Shown: positions 50,030 to 59,026, numbered from the stretch's first letter. The stretch: 64,000 bases of DNA from Deltaproteobacteria bacterium IMCC39146 (GCA_030005635.1 JARUHP010000004.1:1-64000), one strand, 5' to 3'. Notes: a model not told the origin generated them from the sequence alone. Translations and numbers: made by a program.

Positions 50030-50758
50030 TGGTGCTCTTGCGGAATGAAATTGACACAAACTAGCTCAACCACAATTTTACCAGCATCAGTTTACACTGT
50101 GCATAGAACCTTATTCTTAGCAGCACTCACGTCAATATCGTCTCTTCTAAATATTGCCACCATGACCTGAAGTGCTCTCTGCATTAAATCCTCGCTTTGT
50201 GGGGCAAGATCGAAGTCATATGGATAATCCTGGCCTTTCCAACAAACGTCAACACGTATTGCGTGCTCACCGACTTGCCAAAGCAAGCTAAAGAACTGCC
50301 TTTCGTTGAGATTAGCAGCCCACTTTAGATGTGATTCCGAGGTAGTTAAATGTTTTCGAAAGAGTTCAGTGAAGGCTGGAGCAGAGCCAAGCGGACGAAA
50401 ATCAAGGAACCCCTCCTCAAGATCTCCGCCAGCCTGGGTAACAGCAATTTTGTCGAGCGCTATAAACATACGTTCCAGCGGCCATTTGTAGCACGTTAAT
50501 GCCTGCCTTGGGCTGTTGCCTGCCTTGATCTTTGCTTTGTTATATTCATTGCCATAGACACCCACGATCCATAAGAGTAACTCAAGGTAATCGGCTGAGA
50601 GTCCTACGGCCCACCTGGAGTATTTCCCTCCCTGCAAACCTGCTGCTAGTATTTTCTGAGAAACGATGTCGATCATTACAGAGTCTCCATAGACTTTCAA
50701 GCAAGCAAGCAGTCAGAGCTAAAAAACACACACTGATGAGCATAGACTAAAAGCGGCA
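50030..50758. repeat. Long direct repeat, right copy
   Basis: Partner of 18470-19188, same orientation, 31.5 kb apart; covers a gene plus conserved non-coding flanks on both sides. Confidence 0.75.
50092..50676 (-). CDS. Hypothetical protein, paralogue of the 18.5-kb gene (194 aa)
   Basis: 194 residues from the ATG at 50676 behind GGAG. It aligns along its full length with the protein at 18531-19106 (for example KYSRWAVGLSADYLELLLWI versus KYSRWSVGLSTEYLELLLWV; identical KNKVLCTV C-terminus). No family recognised. Adjacent to the palindrome field and the intact serine recombinase, which suggests cargo of that element. Confidence 0.6.
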   Translation of the reverse strand: MIDIVSQKILAAGLQGGKYSRWAVGLSADYLELLLWIVGVYGNEYNKAKIKAGNSPRQALTCYKWPLERMFIALDKIAVTQAGGDLEEGFLDFRPLGSAPAFTELFRKHLTTSESHLKWAANLNERQFFSLLWQVGEHAIRVDVCWKGQDYPYDFDLAPQSEDLMQRALQVMVAIFRRDDIDVSAAKNKVLCTV

Positions 50759-50901
50759 AATTGACTTTAGTACAGATAACCCAGCTTTCATCTTAAAGCT
50801 AACTTTACGCTGCGAAGAACAATACACTCTCTACGGAAATTGTTATTTTACTCAAGCCTAGGCAAACGACCGTGAAAGTTGAAGTACGCAGCATATCATT
50901 C

Positions 50902-51428
50902 CTTACATGTAAGCAAAGTCCATTAGAACCTTTGCTAGCCTGTTAGAAAAGCACCATCTACTAGCAAAGCTTCAAAGGGTTCCTAACAAGTTAGCTAAAT
51001 AATTAGAGACCTATTTAACAAGTTAGGAATACACATACTTTGAAAATTGCACACCGAACTTGCGTATATGCTTGCTAGGTTGGCCCCTCTGAATATGTGT
51101 CATGAAGACAACAAATACCTAAATAATTCAGAGACTTACATATCTAACGATGATTTCAACATTTAAACTTTCAGCGAAAAGCTATGATTGCTTACTCGTA
51201 TGAAAGGGCTAGTTAATGAGTCGTTACGACCATAACTAACCCGTTAGAAAGGAATAGGTAATTGAGATTACTAACAGGTTAGGAATATCGAACTAATTGT
51301 TCGTTACGAGCATCGCTAACAAGTTAGACATGTCAGATTATTGGTTCATTATGAACATATCTAATAGCCTTTTCTGGCATATTAGGACGCGTAAAAGGAA
51401 ATACACAAGCACATAGCTAGCATGTTAG
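50902..51428. repeat. Field of CTAAC-nn-GTTAG palindromes (right field)
   Basis: At least eight 12-bp palindromic elements: 50902 CTTACATGTAAG, 50935 CTAGCCTGTTAG, 50983 CTAACAAGTTAG, 51015 TTAACAAGTTAG, 51236 CTAACCCGTTAG, 51271 CTAACAGGTTAG, 51316 CTAACAAGTTAG and 51417 CTAGCATGTTAG. Interspersed are GTCGTTACGAC (51219) and GTTCATTATGAAC (51344). Spacing of the main elements is irregular (32-48 bases within groups, 221 between). The stretch 50759-51636 holds no gene. The arrangement resembles iterated operator or recombination-accessory sites upstream of the recombinase operon. Confidence 0.75.
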
Positions 51429-51663
51429 CTAGTACAAAACCCTGTCAATACTAGCTTATTATTCAAACATCACACTTACTCTAAATAACGCCATACACCA
51501 ATAGCTTTAATAACGCTCTCAGGCCTGACCTAGCAAGCAAGTAAGCACGTAAGTATTTGTTTTTGCAAACCTTTTTGGCCTGAATGACTGGACAAGGTTG
51601 TGATTACTGGTAAAATCTGAGCATACAGATTTCTCCATGACCCATATGCGAACAGGGTGTGCT

Positions 51664-51831
51664 ATGGGAGAATTTAAAACAAAAGACAATGGACCTTTGC
51701 CACAAACTGAGTGGAACCTTCGTAGGAATCAGGACGTTCGTGCTCTTTTGGATCATGTCGCTCATATCATTGCTAAAGAATATGTTGAATTCACAATAAA
51801 TACTCAGCAGAAAAAAAGGACAGGGGAATAA
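51664..51831 (+). CDS. Small protein upstream of and coupled to the recombinase
   Basis: 55 residues from the ATG at 51664 (an earlier ATG at 51637 is possible). Charged and soluble, containing LPQTEWNLRRNQDVRALLDH and VEFTINTQQKKRTGE. Its TAA stop overlaps the recombinase ATG (TAATG), so the two are translationally coupled. No homologue is evident next to the truncated recombinase at 5591-6529. It could be a directionality factor or regulator; unproven. Confidence 0.55.
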   Translation: MGEFKTKDNGPLPQTEWNLRRNQDVRALLDHVAHIIAKEYVEFTINTQQKKRTGE

Positions 51832-53606
51832 TGGCTCAACTACACTTCAAAAGGGAACAAATTGTGATCGGTGCAACTTATGGGCGATTCAGTAGTGATA
51901 ATCAGCGTGAGGAGAGTCTTGAAGACCAAATAAATGTCTGTATGAAGTATGCAGAGGAAAATAATATCATAATAAACCAGGAACATGTCTATACCGATGC
52001 AGCAACCTCGGGATCTCTACGTGACAGAGATAGTTTGTCACAGCTCTTACAAGCTGCGCGTGCTAAAGAATTTGAAGTCGTAATTGTGGATGATTTTTCA
52101 AGGCTTTCAAGAAACCTTATCCAAACATTAACCATTATCCAAGAATTAAGCTATTTAGGCGTGTCATTGATTTCAGTCCAAGATAATGTTGACACAAGTA
52201 ATGAAGATTCAAAGATTAATTATCAAATTCAAGCAATGTTTAACGAGAGATACATTGACGACCTAAGAAAGAAAACGATTCGCGGGCAACTAGGACAAAA
52301 ACAACGCGGATTCTTTTTAGCTGAAGCATGTTTTGGTTACAAAACTGTACCCAAAGGAAAAATTATCAAAGACAAGAAAGGCAGGTCCAGGCCCGAAGGT
52401 TACGATATGATTATCGTTCCACATGAAGCAACCGTAGTTGTGAGAATTTTCCAGATGTTCAACAATAAAAAATCGGTATCCAGAATTGTTAATATATTAA
52501 ATGCAGAAGGTGTCCCGAGTAGCAAGTTTGAGGAGCATGCGTGGAATGTTTCAACCGTAAACCGCATTTTACAGAATGCGAAGTATATCGGGAAATGGAC
52601 CTGGGGAAAGCTAGAGAACAGACGCGACCCATCCACAGGAATTATCAGACAGGTGCCTCGAAAAGATGGTCCTTTGCATGAAGCAACTCACGAAGGCCTT
52701 CGCATTGTTTCGAAGGAACTATGGGAGCAAGTTCAAGCGAGAAGAAAAGAAATTGAAAATAGAGGGTCAACCACAAAAGGCATGAAAGGTTTTTTACCAA
52801 AACAAGGAAGCTATGTTAATGGATATCCTAAAGAACTACTATCCGGGGCAATGATTTGTTCATTATGCGGATCAAAAATTGGCAAGGTTAGCGGCAAAGG
52901 AGGTGGATATTACGGCTGCATGAAAGCAACTCGTAGCGCCTGTAGCAATAAGATTAAGGTGAGAAAAAACATTGCTGAAAATTTGATTCTTTCCGAAGTC
53001 GGAAAAATCCTCACTAACACTGATGCCATAAAATACGTATTATCAAAAGTTGAGGAATTTGGAGACAAGATGCTTAGCACAGTTCCGGAAGAAATCCGGA
53101 ACATTAATACAGAGTTGCGAGAAAAACAGAGAATTGTCAAAAACTTAGCATCGTTCATCTCTGACGGTCATTCCAGTAAAACTATCGCTGAATTGCTTTC
53201 AGTTGCAGAACAGAGAATAGAGACATTACAGGCAGAACTGAGAATTTTGGAAAAAACAAAGAAAGACACCTTCAAGGCACCCCAAATAGAGTTGATAGAA
53301 GGCGCGATAGCCCACGTAAAAGAAATTCTTGAAAAGCAAACCGAACAGTCGGCCTTTCTACTGAGAAAACTGCTTGGTCAAATTTCTCTACAACCAGTAG
53401 TTCCAGATACTGGCAAACCATATCTCTTGGCGGTTTCCAACCTGCAACCATTAGCCCTGTTCGAAGAAAAAAGGCCCCATCAGGGGCCTTTATCTGTAGA
53501 ACCCGATTCGGCTTTGGATGCCGGTGCGAATTCTTTCCATTGGTGGAGGTGGCGGGAATCGAACCCGCGTCCGAAAATCTTTCACGTCAAGCGTCTACAT
53601 GCGTAG
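51831..53606 (+). CDS. Large serine recombinase (integrase) reaching into ssrA
   Basis: 591 residues. Catalytic domain with nucleophile Ser21 (TYGRFSSDNQREES) and DDFSRLSRN (about 85-95); Recombinase domain at about 165-275 (GFFLAEACFGYK; WNVSTVNRILQNAKYIGKWT); zinc ribbon (MICSLCGSKIG...YYGCMKATRSACSN, about 342-375); coiled coil at 410-500. It is complete and looks active. The last 22 codons (WWRWRESNPRPKIFHVKRLH) are the antisense of the ssrA 3' end, so the C-terminus is an integration hybrid. The ribosome site (GGGGAAT) overlaps the previous stop. Such enzymes integrate without a partner and need a directionality factor to excise. Confidence 0.88.
   Translation: MAQLHFKREQIVIGATYGRFSSDNQREESLEDQINVCMKYAEENNIIINQEHVYTDAATSGSLRDRDSLSQLLQAARAKEFEVVIVDDFSRLSRNLIQTLTIIQELSYLGVSLISVQDNVDTSNEDSKINYQIQAMFNERYIDDLRKKTIRGQLGQKQRGFFLAEACFGYKTVPKGKIIKDKKGRSRPEGYDMIIVPHEATVVVRIFQMFNNKKSVSRIVNILNAEGVPSSKFEEHAWNVSTVNRILQNAKYIGKWTWGKLENRRDPSTGIIRQVPRKDGPLHEATHEGLRIVSKELWEQVQARRKEIENRGSTTKGMKGFLPKQGSYVNGYPKELLSGAMICSLCGSKIGKVSGKGGGYYGCMKATRSACSNKIKVRKNIAENLILSEVGKILTNTDAIKYVLSKVEEFGDKMLSTVPEEIRNINTELREKQRIVKNLASFISDGHSSKTIAELLSVAEQRIETLQAELRILEKTKKDTFKAPQIELIEGAIAHVKEILEKQTEQSAFLLRKLLGQISLQPVVPDTGKPYLLAVSNLQPLALFEEKRPHQGPLSVEPDSALDAGANSFHWWRWRESNPRPKIFHVKRLHA
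53466..53488 (-). terminator. Probable ssrA terminator inside the recombinase frame
   Basis: Stem AAGGCCCC/GGGGCCTT with a TGAT loop, followed by TTTTTTC on the minus strand, 53 bases beyond the tmRNA 3' end. It lies within the last codons of the recombinase reading frame, on the opposite strand. Confidence 0.7.
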
Positions 53607-53892
53607 TTCGTGTTTTACTTAACCCTCAAGAGCTCCCACGAACAGGATCTTTTGAGGGGGAGTCCGCTTAAGTTTCGCCTAAGTGCCACGAACACTCACA
53701 AAGACTATCCCACTATAATTAACGTCTTCTGCACCACATGGGCGATGAAACAAGAGACGTAACAGCGATTAAGCTGCTAATGCGTAACGAACGTCAGTAT
53801 CGGCGTTTGTATGTGTTGGGCTTTATTACGGAGCCAGCCCACTCCGGCATGCAACCAGCGCTTCCAATCCCCGTCGAAACCTTGGCACCCCC
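53541..53892 (-). ncRNA. ssrA: Transfer-messenger RNA
   Basis: 352 nt. 5' end GGGGGTGCCAAGGTTTCGAC and 3' end TCGATTCCCGCCACCTCCAC plus CA form the tRNA-like domain with an encoded CCA. The tag frame starts at the resume codon GCC (53804) and reads ADTDVRYALAA then TAA (53769-53804 including stop). The pseudoknot-rich middle follows. With SmpB it rescues stalled ribosomes and tags the product for proteolysis. smpB is 154 bases upstream in transcription terms. The 3' end is the apparent attachment site of the serine-recombinase element. Confidence 0.97.
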
Positions 53893-54045
53893 TTAAATCT
53901 TGTAGCTCGTTATTAGTGACTTGTGACTAGTAAATTACTACTCACACAAATTCCTTATTTACCTTAACCCATGAAGAGTTAAGTGGTGAGGTCTTATTAT
54001 ATACTTTAACTCTACAACTTACAACTTATAGCTTACAGCTTGCTT
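53893..54045. other. ssrA-smpB spacer
   Basis: AT-rich, with short repeated words (CTTACAACTTATAGCTTACA and ACTTGTGACTAGTAA). It must contain the ssrA promoter; no box could be placed with confidence. Confidence 0.4.
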
Positions 54046-54498
54046 TCAGTCTCTTTCTCTTACTGCTCTTGATGCTTCGCGATCAGCCTGTTTGCGTTTG
54101 AGAGTTTCGCGTTTATCGTAGAGCTTCTTACCACGACAAATACCGATTTCCAGCTTGACTTTGCTGTCTTTGAAATAAACCTTGGTCGGCACCAGGGTCA
54201 AACCCTTTTCAGCCACCTTCTTGCTCAACTTCTCGATCTCATAACCGTGCAAGAGCAGCTTGCGCGCACGCAGCGGATCGTGGTTTTCACGATTGCCCTG
54301 CTCGTATGGGCTGATGTTCATATTATCGACAAAGGCTTCACCGTTACGGATCCGGCAATAGGCTTCCTTGATGCTCACCTGCCCAAGACGCATCGATTTA
54401 ACCTCGGTGCCCTGGAGGACCAAACCCGCTTCAACGACTTCATCAACGAAATACTCGTGATAAGCCTTTTTGTTATTGGCGATGATTTTTATGCCCAT
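54046..54498 (-). CDS. smpB: SsrA-binding protein
   Basis: 150 residues, usual length. IIANNKKAYHEYFVDEVVEA at the start, LQGTEVKSMRLGQVSIKEAY, ENHDPLRARKLLLHGYEIEK, GLTLVPTKVYFKDSKVKLEI and the basic C-terminal tail (YDKRETLKRKQADREASRAV) that enters the mRNA channel. It works with tmRNA in trans-translation; the two genes are adjacent and on the same strand. Confidence 0.98.
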   Translation of the reverse strand: MGIKIIANNKKAYHEYFVDEVVEAGLVLQGTEVKSMRLGQVSIKEAYCRIRNGEAFVDNMNISPYEQGNRENHDPLRARKLLLHGYEIEKLSKKVAEKGLTLVPTKVYFKDSKVKLEIGICRGKKLYDKRETLKRKQADREASRAVRERD

Positions 54499-54504
54499 AA
54501 AATC

Positions 54505-54632
54505 CGATACGCGGGACGAGGTACGCGAAGCGCGAAAACCTGATCCACCCTTTGTATTTTAAGATTATTCTTTACAGCTTAGCTTTTGACTTCCCCGTAC
54601 CTCGTGCCGCGTCCCTCGTACCAGAATTATAG
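54505..54632. repeat. Palindromic intergenic repeat, family B (copy 1)
   Basis: GGGACGAGGTACGCG...GCGAAAACC, about 50 variable bases with CCCTTTGTATTT, then GCTTTTGACTTCCCCGTACC and TCGTGCCGCGTCCCTCG. The two ends are inverted (GGACGAGGTACG versus CGTACCTCGT), so the transcript can fold into a long hairpin. A second copy lies at 59027-59135. Confidence 0.75.
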
Positions 54633-55073
54633 ATCCTCTTTGAGGATCTCTATAATTTTCGGCATATAACTTTCTTTGTTCAGAACGCTACTACCAACGC
54701 GAAGAATCACAAAGCTGCCGCACATGAAGAATACCCCGAAGATAGCCGAAAGCAGATTGGGGTCGAGACCGGCAGAAATCGACTCGCCGACAAGCATACC
54801 TGCAATAGCACCGATGACCAGAGCAACCAAGGGGACGATATATAACAGAAAAGAAGACTGTAGGAAAGACTTCGTTGTGGTGGCGATGCGAACCTGTTCG
54901 CCGACTTCGGCGGCAAGAGGGTTCTGCACCTCGACCAGGCGGGTGTTGTCGTTATCACCGAGGGCGCAATTGCCATTGGTCGCACAGTTCTCACAGAGGC
55001 TGCTCTTGGTACACATGACCACTGCAATCATCTTGCTTTTCAGTTCAACAACGACACCAACTTCTTCAATCAT
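54627..55073 (-). CDS. RseC/SoxR-reducing-type membrane protein
   Basis: 148 residues, ATG with a purine-rich leader. N-terminal Cys cluster (CTKSSLCENCATNGNCALGD, fitting Cx5CxxCx5C) that can bind an iron-sulphur centre, then two transmembrane helices (FLLYIVPLVALVIGAIAGML; LLSAIFGVFFMCGSFVIL). This is the RseC family, which modulates SigmaE in some proteobacteria or reduces SoxR as part of Rsx/Rnf complexes. No rse or rnf genes are nearby. Confidence 0.85.
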   Translation of the reverse strand: MIEEVGVVVELKSKMIAVVMCTKSSLCENCATNGNCALGDNDNTRLVEVQNPLAAEVGEQVRIATTTKSFLQSSFLLYIVPLVALVIGAIAGMLVGESISAGLDPNLLSAIFGVFFMCGSFVILRVGSSVLNKESYMPKIIEILKEDL

Positions 55074-55216
55074 AACTCTCTCTTATCCGTTTTTAGCCTC
55101 TTAAATTTGTAAATGACAATAGGTGTTGGTGTACAGTTAAGAATCTTACCACGTAAGCTCTTGGACTAACAAACTCATGGAAAAATGTGCGAAGGGATTA
55201 CAGGAAAAGGTTGGAT

Positions 55217-56485
55217 TTACAACAAGACGTTCTCACCCGCCAGATACAGGTGGGTAACATTAACATCTTTACCAGCTGTACAGAGAGTCTCTTCCAAGAC
55301 ATCGACTTCTGGCAGGACAGGCAGCGTAACAACCTGGAAGGAAGCCTCCAAACCGGGAGCCAGTTGCCCCACTCTCTTCTCAATGCCGAGAGCTTTCGCT
55401 CCGCCAAGGGTGGCTATTTCAAGCCAGTCACGTGGCTCTGCAGCGCCTGCAAACCATTCAGCAGCAAAGGCCATTTCCTCCCAGATGGAAAGGCTGTCCG
55501 AGCTCGCCAGACTGTCTGTCCCCAGGGCCAATGGGATACCGGCATGCAGGTATTCAGTTACGGGCGCCTTGCCAACACTCAGAGCGGCGTTAGAACGGGG
55601 ACAAAGAGCAACAGAGCAACCGCTCTGCTTTAACATCTCAATATCAGCAGTATCTACATGGACACCATGAACGATCAGGTCGCCTTGTTTCAGCCTCCCT
55701 TCGCTACAGAGAGAACGAACCGGGCTGAAACCCGTTGGTGGACTGAGCAGAGGGTCCCATTTTGCGGAAGAAAAGAGTTTGTCGGCGATAGCGCCAGTGC
55801 CGTCGCGCAGGAATTCACTTTCAGATTCTGATTCAGCGAGATGAATAGTGCACCGCAAGGTGAGCTGTTTTGCAAAGGCAAAGATCTGATCTGTCGCAGA
55901 GGCTGACAATGTATAGGGGGCATGGGGAGAAAGCCCCCAGTTAAGGCTTTTTGCCGGAGACTTTACAGTAAGAGCCTTGATAGACGAGAGACGCTCTTTG
56001 ATTAAAGCCAGATCGTGGCCAAGGACTTCAGCAAAAACTTGCCCATACAAGGGTGACTCAAGGTAGGCTTCGAAAACATTTAGAGTCGTGAAAATATCGC
56101 CAACTGCACCAGTGCCGGCAAGCAAAGAAGCTTTCAAGCCTGCTTCGAGTGAAGCTTTCAGCTGTTCTTCACCAACATCCCTCCTGATGTGCACCAGCCA
56201 GAGGATCCAGTCGACGAAAGAATGTGGGGCGTCAGGTTCGCCAGCCGCAGCCGCCCAATCAGAAAAGGCGGTTAGCTCAAGGTGCGTGTGGGCATTGACC
56301 ATCGGCGGCAAGAGGATCGATTCGTCAAAATCAACGAGATCCGCTTCGGGATGAGTGTTAGCGAGGTCTCGATAATGACCGACGGCTCGGATAAGGCCGG
56401 ACTCAAGGAGGACAGCCCCGTCTTCGATAAGGGGAGAGGTAATTGGGAGAAGGTAGCGAGCCCGGTAGAGGGTCTGTCTGCTCAT
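55217..56485 (-). CDS. Amidohydrolase, aminodeoxyfutalosine/MTA/SAH deaminase-like
   Basis: 422 residues from the ATG at 56485; a TTG at 56506 would overlap panP. Metal-binding motifs of the subtype III deaminase family: VNAHTHLELTAFSDW, GLSPHAPYTLS, TIHLAESESESEFLRDGTG, VHGVHVD and LALGTDSLASSDSLSIWEEM. The group includes 5'-methylthioadenosine/S-adenosylhomocysteine deaminase and the aminodeoxyfutalosine deaminase of the futalosine menaquinone pathway. Relatives in this order often serve menaquinone synthesis, but I cannot choose from the sequence. Lies 7 bases behind panP. Confidence 0.8.
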   Translation of the reverse strand: MSRQTLYRARYLLPITSPLIEDGAVLLESGLIRAVGHYRDLANTHPEADLVDFDESILLPPMVNAHTHLELTAFSDWAAAAGEPDAPHSFVDWILWLVHIRRDVGEEQLKASLEAGLKASLLAGTGAVGDIFTTLNVFEAYLESPLYGQVFAEVLGHDLALIKERLSSIKALTVKSPAKSLNWGLSPHAPYTLSASATDQIFAFAKQLTLRCTIHLAESESESEFLRDGTGAIADKLFSSAKWDPLLSPPTGFSPVRSLCSEGRLKQGDLIVHGVHVDTADIEMLKQSGCSVALCPRSNAALSVGKAPVTEYLHAGIPLALGTDSLASSDSLSIWEEMAFAAEWFAGAAEPRDWLEIATLGGAKALGIEKRVGQLAPGLEASFQVVTLPVLPEVDVLEETLCTAGKDVNVTHLYLAGENVLL

Positions 56486-56492
56486 AACAGGA

Positions 56493-58157
56493 TCAAGCAC
56501 AGGCAACCTTGGGAGAAACTATGATCTGTCCACAGAGAGTGTTGACTTGCTCCAGGAGTGATTGGATATCCTGTTGCAGAATAATTGTACATTGCTCTTC
56601 CAGAACAGTTGAGAGGATTTCATCAGTGGTCAGCGGGTTGGCAAGCACCGCGCGCAGAACATTTAACTCCTGAGCGTAGCCAGACACCTTCAAACGAGTT
56701 CTGGAAACAAAAGTCTTGCCCGCTTCACGTTGATCTTTCTGCAGCAACTGGTTGACCTGGTCGATCAGAAGGTTGATCTCTGCGGCTTGTTCGTTTGTTG
56801 CCTGGGCCAAAGTAGCCTGAACAGCTTTAGGACAGAAGCGGTAAGTGAGGATATTCAGTTGCGGTGTATTGGTCAGCTCAAAATCCGGGTGTTGACGAAT
56901 CAATTGCGCGAACGAGTTAGCGCGTTCTATCCCCAGGTCGATGAGTAGCTCATAGCCCTTTCGACCAATGATCGAAAGACCTGCGTGCACCAGCATCGCC
57001 ATTCCCGGGCGGGAACCTTCGAGGGTATGACTGCCGAGGTCCTTGGAGCCGTGACGCAGGATATAGTTGGCGTGATGTTCAATAGCGGAGAGCGCCGTAG
57101 GGTCCTTGAACAGCACCATCCCCGCCCCCATCGGCACGTAAAGTTGTTTATGCGCGTCCATGGTCACGGAATCGGCACGGGAGATACCGTCCAGAAGGGG
57201 ACGATACCGCTCGGAAAAGAGCGTTGGCCCTCCCCAGGCCGCATCAACATGGAAAGGGCAGCCAAGCTCAAGAGCGAGATCAGCCATTTCATCAAGAGGA
57301 TCAACAGTGCCGGTCTCCGTGGTCCCAGCAATCCCGACCAGCGCCAGAGGACGAATGTTCTCGTCCTGCAAACGACGACAGGAGTCTTTCAGTTGGGCCA
57401 TGTCAATACGGTTGTCTGAGTCGGTCTCGACCTTGATCAGGTTATCCCGACCCAAACCAAGAAGATCAACAGCCTTGCCGAGTGAATAATGGCCACGACT
57501 GGAGACGAGCACGGCAAGGCCATCGCAATCAAGATGACGCAAGGAGCGGACCAGACCTTCCTTGGCGATGCCGCCGAAGCTGCCCGATGGAGCACAAAGC
57601 GTGTTGCGCGCCACCCAGAGCGCTGTGGCGTTGGCGATGGTACCGCCGGAACAGAAAGCACCAAGGGCGTGTTGACTATTGTGAATCCACTGCGGATAAA
57701 AAGACTCTTCGCCTTGGTAAACAAGGTGATGAAGCATTGCCAGAGTCTGTCGCTCCAGCGGCGTAAAGGCTTTGGATGTCTCAACCTTCACCAGATTCTG
57801 GTTCAGCGCAGTCATGATTCGCGATAGCGGCAGCATGAAATATGGCAGCGCCGAGGTCATGTGGCCGATAAAACCGGGCGCAGCCGTATGCACAGACTGG
57901 GAAACCAGCTTCTCTTTAACAAACTCGGTGTATTCGGAAACAAAGGTTGGTTGTTCGGGAATGGACGACAGCGAGAAATCAGCTTCGATCTCTTCGAGGC
58001 TGCGCTCAAGAGCAACAATGTGCGTTTGCAGGAACCCGGCGACGTCTTTGGAGATCGCCTGATCGATCTCGCCGAGAGTTGATTCGGGCGCTTCCGGAAT
58101 CGTAAAAATCCGGTAGAGGTTTTCCAGGGTCGCACGTGCCGTTTCTTGGGTCATCAT
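56493..58157 (-). CDS. panP: PLP-dependent aspartate 1-decarboxylase, PanP-like
   Basis: 554 residues, group II PLP decarboxylase. FIGHMTSALPYFMLPLSRIM, GAFCSGGTIANATALWVARN, FHVDAAWGGPTLFSERYR and the PLP Lys in MDAHKQLYVPMGAGMV. Homologues in Vibrio/Shewanella (PanP) replace the pyruvoyl enzyme PanD in making beta-alanine. It lies nine bases behind panC, with panB upstream, and no panD is visible, which supports PanP over glutamate decarboxylase. Confidence 0.82.
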   Translation of the reverse strand: MMTQETARATLENLYRIFTIPEAPESTLGEIDQAISKDVAGFLQTHIVALERSLEEIEADFSLSSIPEQPTFVSEYTEFVKEKLVSQSVHTAAPGFIGHMTSALPYFMLPLSRIMTALNQNLVKVETSKAFTPLERQTLAMLHHLVYQGEESFYPQWIHNSQHALGAFCSGGTIANATALWVARNTLCAPSGSFGGIAKEGLVRSLRHLDCDGLAVLVSSRGHYSLGKAVDLLGLGRDNLIKVETDSDNRIDMAQLKDSCRRLQDENIRPLALVGIAGTTETGTVDPLDEMADLALELGCPFHVDAAWGGPTLFSERYRPLLDGISRADSVTMDAHKQLYVPMGAGMVLFKDPTALSAIEHHANYILRHGSKDLGSHTLEGSRPGMAMLVHAGLSIIGRKGYELLIDLGIERANSFAQLIRQHPDFELTNTPQLNILTYRFCPKAVQATLAQATNEQAAEINLLIDQVNQLLQKDQREAGKTFVSRTRLKVSGYAQELNVLRAVLANPLTTDEILSTVLEEQCTIILQQDIQSLLEQVNTLCGQIIVSPKVACA

Positions 58158-58166
58158 ATCTTAAGC

Positions 58167-59015
58167 CTAAGAGATGAGGTTACCGTTATCGATCAGGCGG
58201 GTTTTACCAACAGAAACCGCCAACAAGATGACCGATTCGTGATCAATTGTATTGACCTCTTCAAGACTCTGCGCATTGCAGATCTTTACGTAATCAATTT
58301 CCAGATCGGCCTCGGCATGCAAACGACCCTGGGCCATGGTCAGAATCTTTTCGGCATTTGACTCTCCATTCTGAGCCATCTCTGCCGTTTGACGCAAGGT
58401 GTCGTTAAGAGCAAGCGCCTGCTTTCTTTCACTGTTGCAGAGATACACATTGCGCGAGCTCATGGCCAGGCCATCTTCCTCACGGATGATCGGCATACCG
58501 ACAATATCTATCGGCAAGTTAAGATCAGAGGTCATGCGGCTTATGACGGCCAGTTGCTGAAAATCCTTACGTCCAAAAAGAGCGACGTGCGGCATAACAA
58601 TGTTGAAGAGTTTGGTCACCACCGTGGTGACACCGCGGAAGTGAGTGGGCCGACAGGCACCTTCGAGAGTTGTCGTCAAAGGTCCATCAACAGAGACATA
58701 GGTAGCGTACCCAGGTGGGTAGATCGCTTCGGCCTCGGGATAGAAAAGCAGGTCGACTCCGCACTCACGGGCCATAGCTTCATCGCGCTCAAAGTCACGT
58801 GGATAACAGTCAAGATCTTCGCCCTGCCCGAACTGGGTCGGATTGACGAAGATTGACAAGATCAGCAGATCGCCACGCTTGCGGCCTTCGCGCAACAAGG
58901 AAAGATGGCCTTCGTGCAAAAAGCCCATGGTCGGCACGAAAGAAATCTTTTGCCCTGAATCCCTGGCGGCCAGGCAACGGTTCTGCATTGCTTTGATATC
59001 TGAGATTATTTCCAT
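58167..59015 (-). CDS. panC: Pantothenate synthetase
   Basis: 282 residues from the ATG at 59015; upstream in-frame sequence to 59117 is translated repeat and should be ignored. VPTMGFLHEGHLSLLREGRK holds the HxGH signature, followed by FVNPTQFGQGEDLDCYPRDF, HFRGVTTVVTKLFNIV, ALFGRKDFQQLAVI and EDGLAMSSRNVYL. It condenses pantoate and beta-alanine with ATP. No good ribosome site: the family B repeat inserted upstream of it has replaced the normal leader. Confidence 0.97.
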   Translation of the reverse strand: MEIISDIKAMQNRCLAARDSGQKISFVPTMGFLHEGHLSLLREGRKRGDLLILSIFVNPTQFGQGEDLDCYPRDFERDEAMARECGVDLLFYPEAEAIYPPGYATYVSVDGPLTTTLEGACRPTHFRGVTTVVTKLFNIVMPHVALFGRKDFQQLAVISRMTSDLNLPIDIVGMPIIREEDGLAMSSRNVYLCNSERKQALALNDTLRQTAEMAQNGESNAEKILTMAQGRLHAEADLEIDYVKICNAQSLEEVNTIDHESVILLAVSVGKTRLIDNGNLIS

Positions 59016-59026
59016 GTTTTTATAGG

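Noticed and set aside
50902..51428. CRISPR array
   Set aside because: The repeated units are 12-bp palindromes with irregular spacing and unlike sequence; no constant repeat-spacer length and no cas genes.
8215..53541. A single 45-kb genomic island spanning everything between the two recombinases
   Set aside because: xseAB and the cobalamin operon have the base composition and packing of core genes and no matching attachment site was seen at the left; two separate accessory regions fit better.
53541..53606. True conserved C-terminal domain of the serine recombinase
   Set aside because: The residues WWRWRESNPRP onward are the antisense translation of the tmRNA 3' end, a familiar artefact of frames running into tRNA-like genes.
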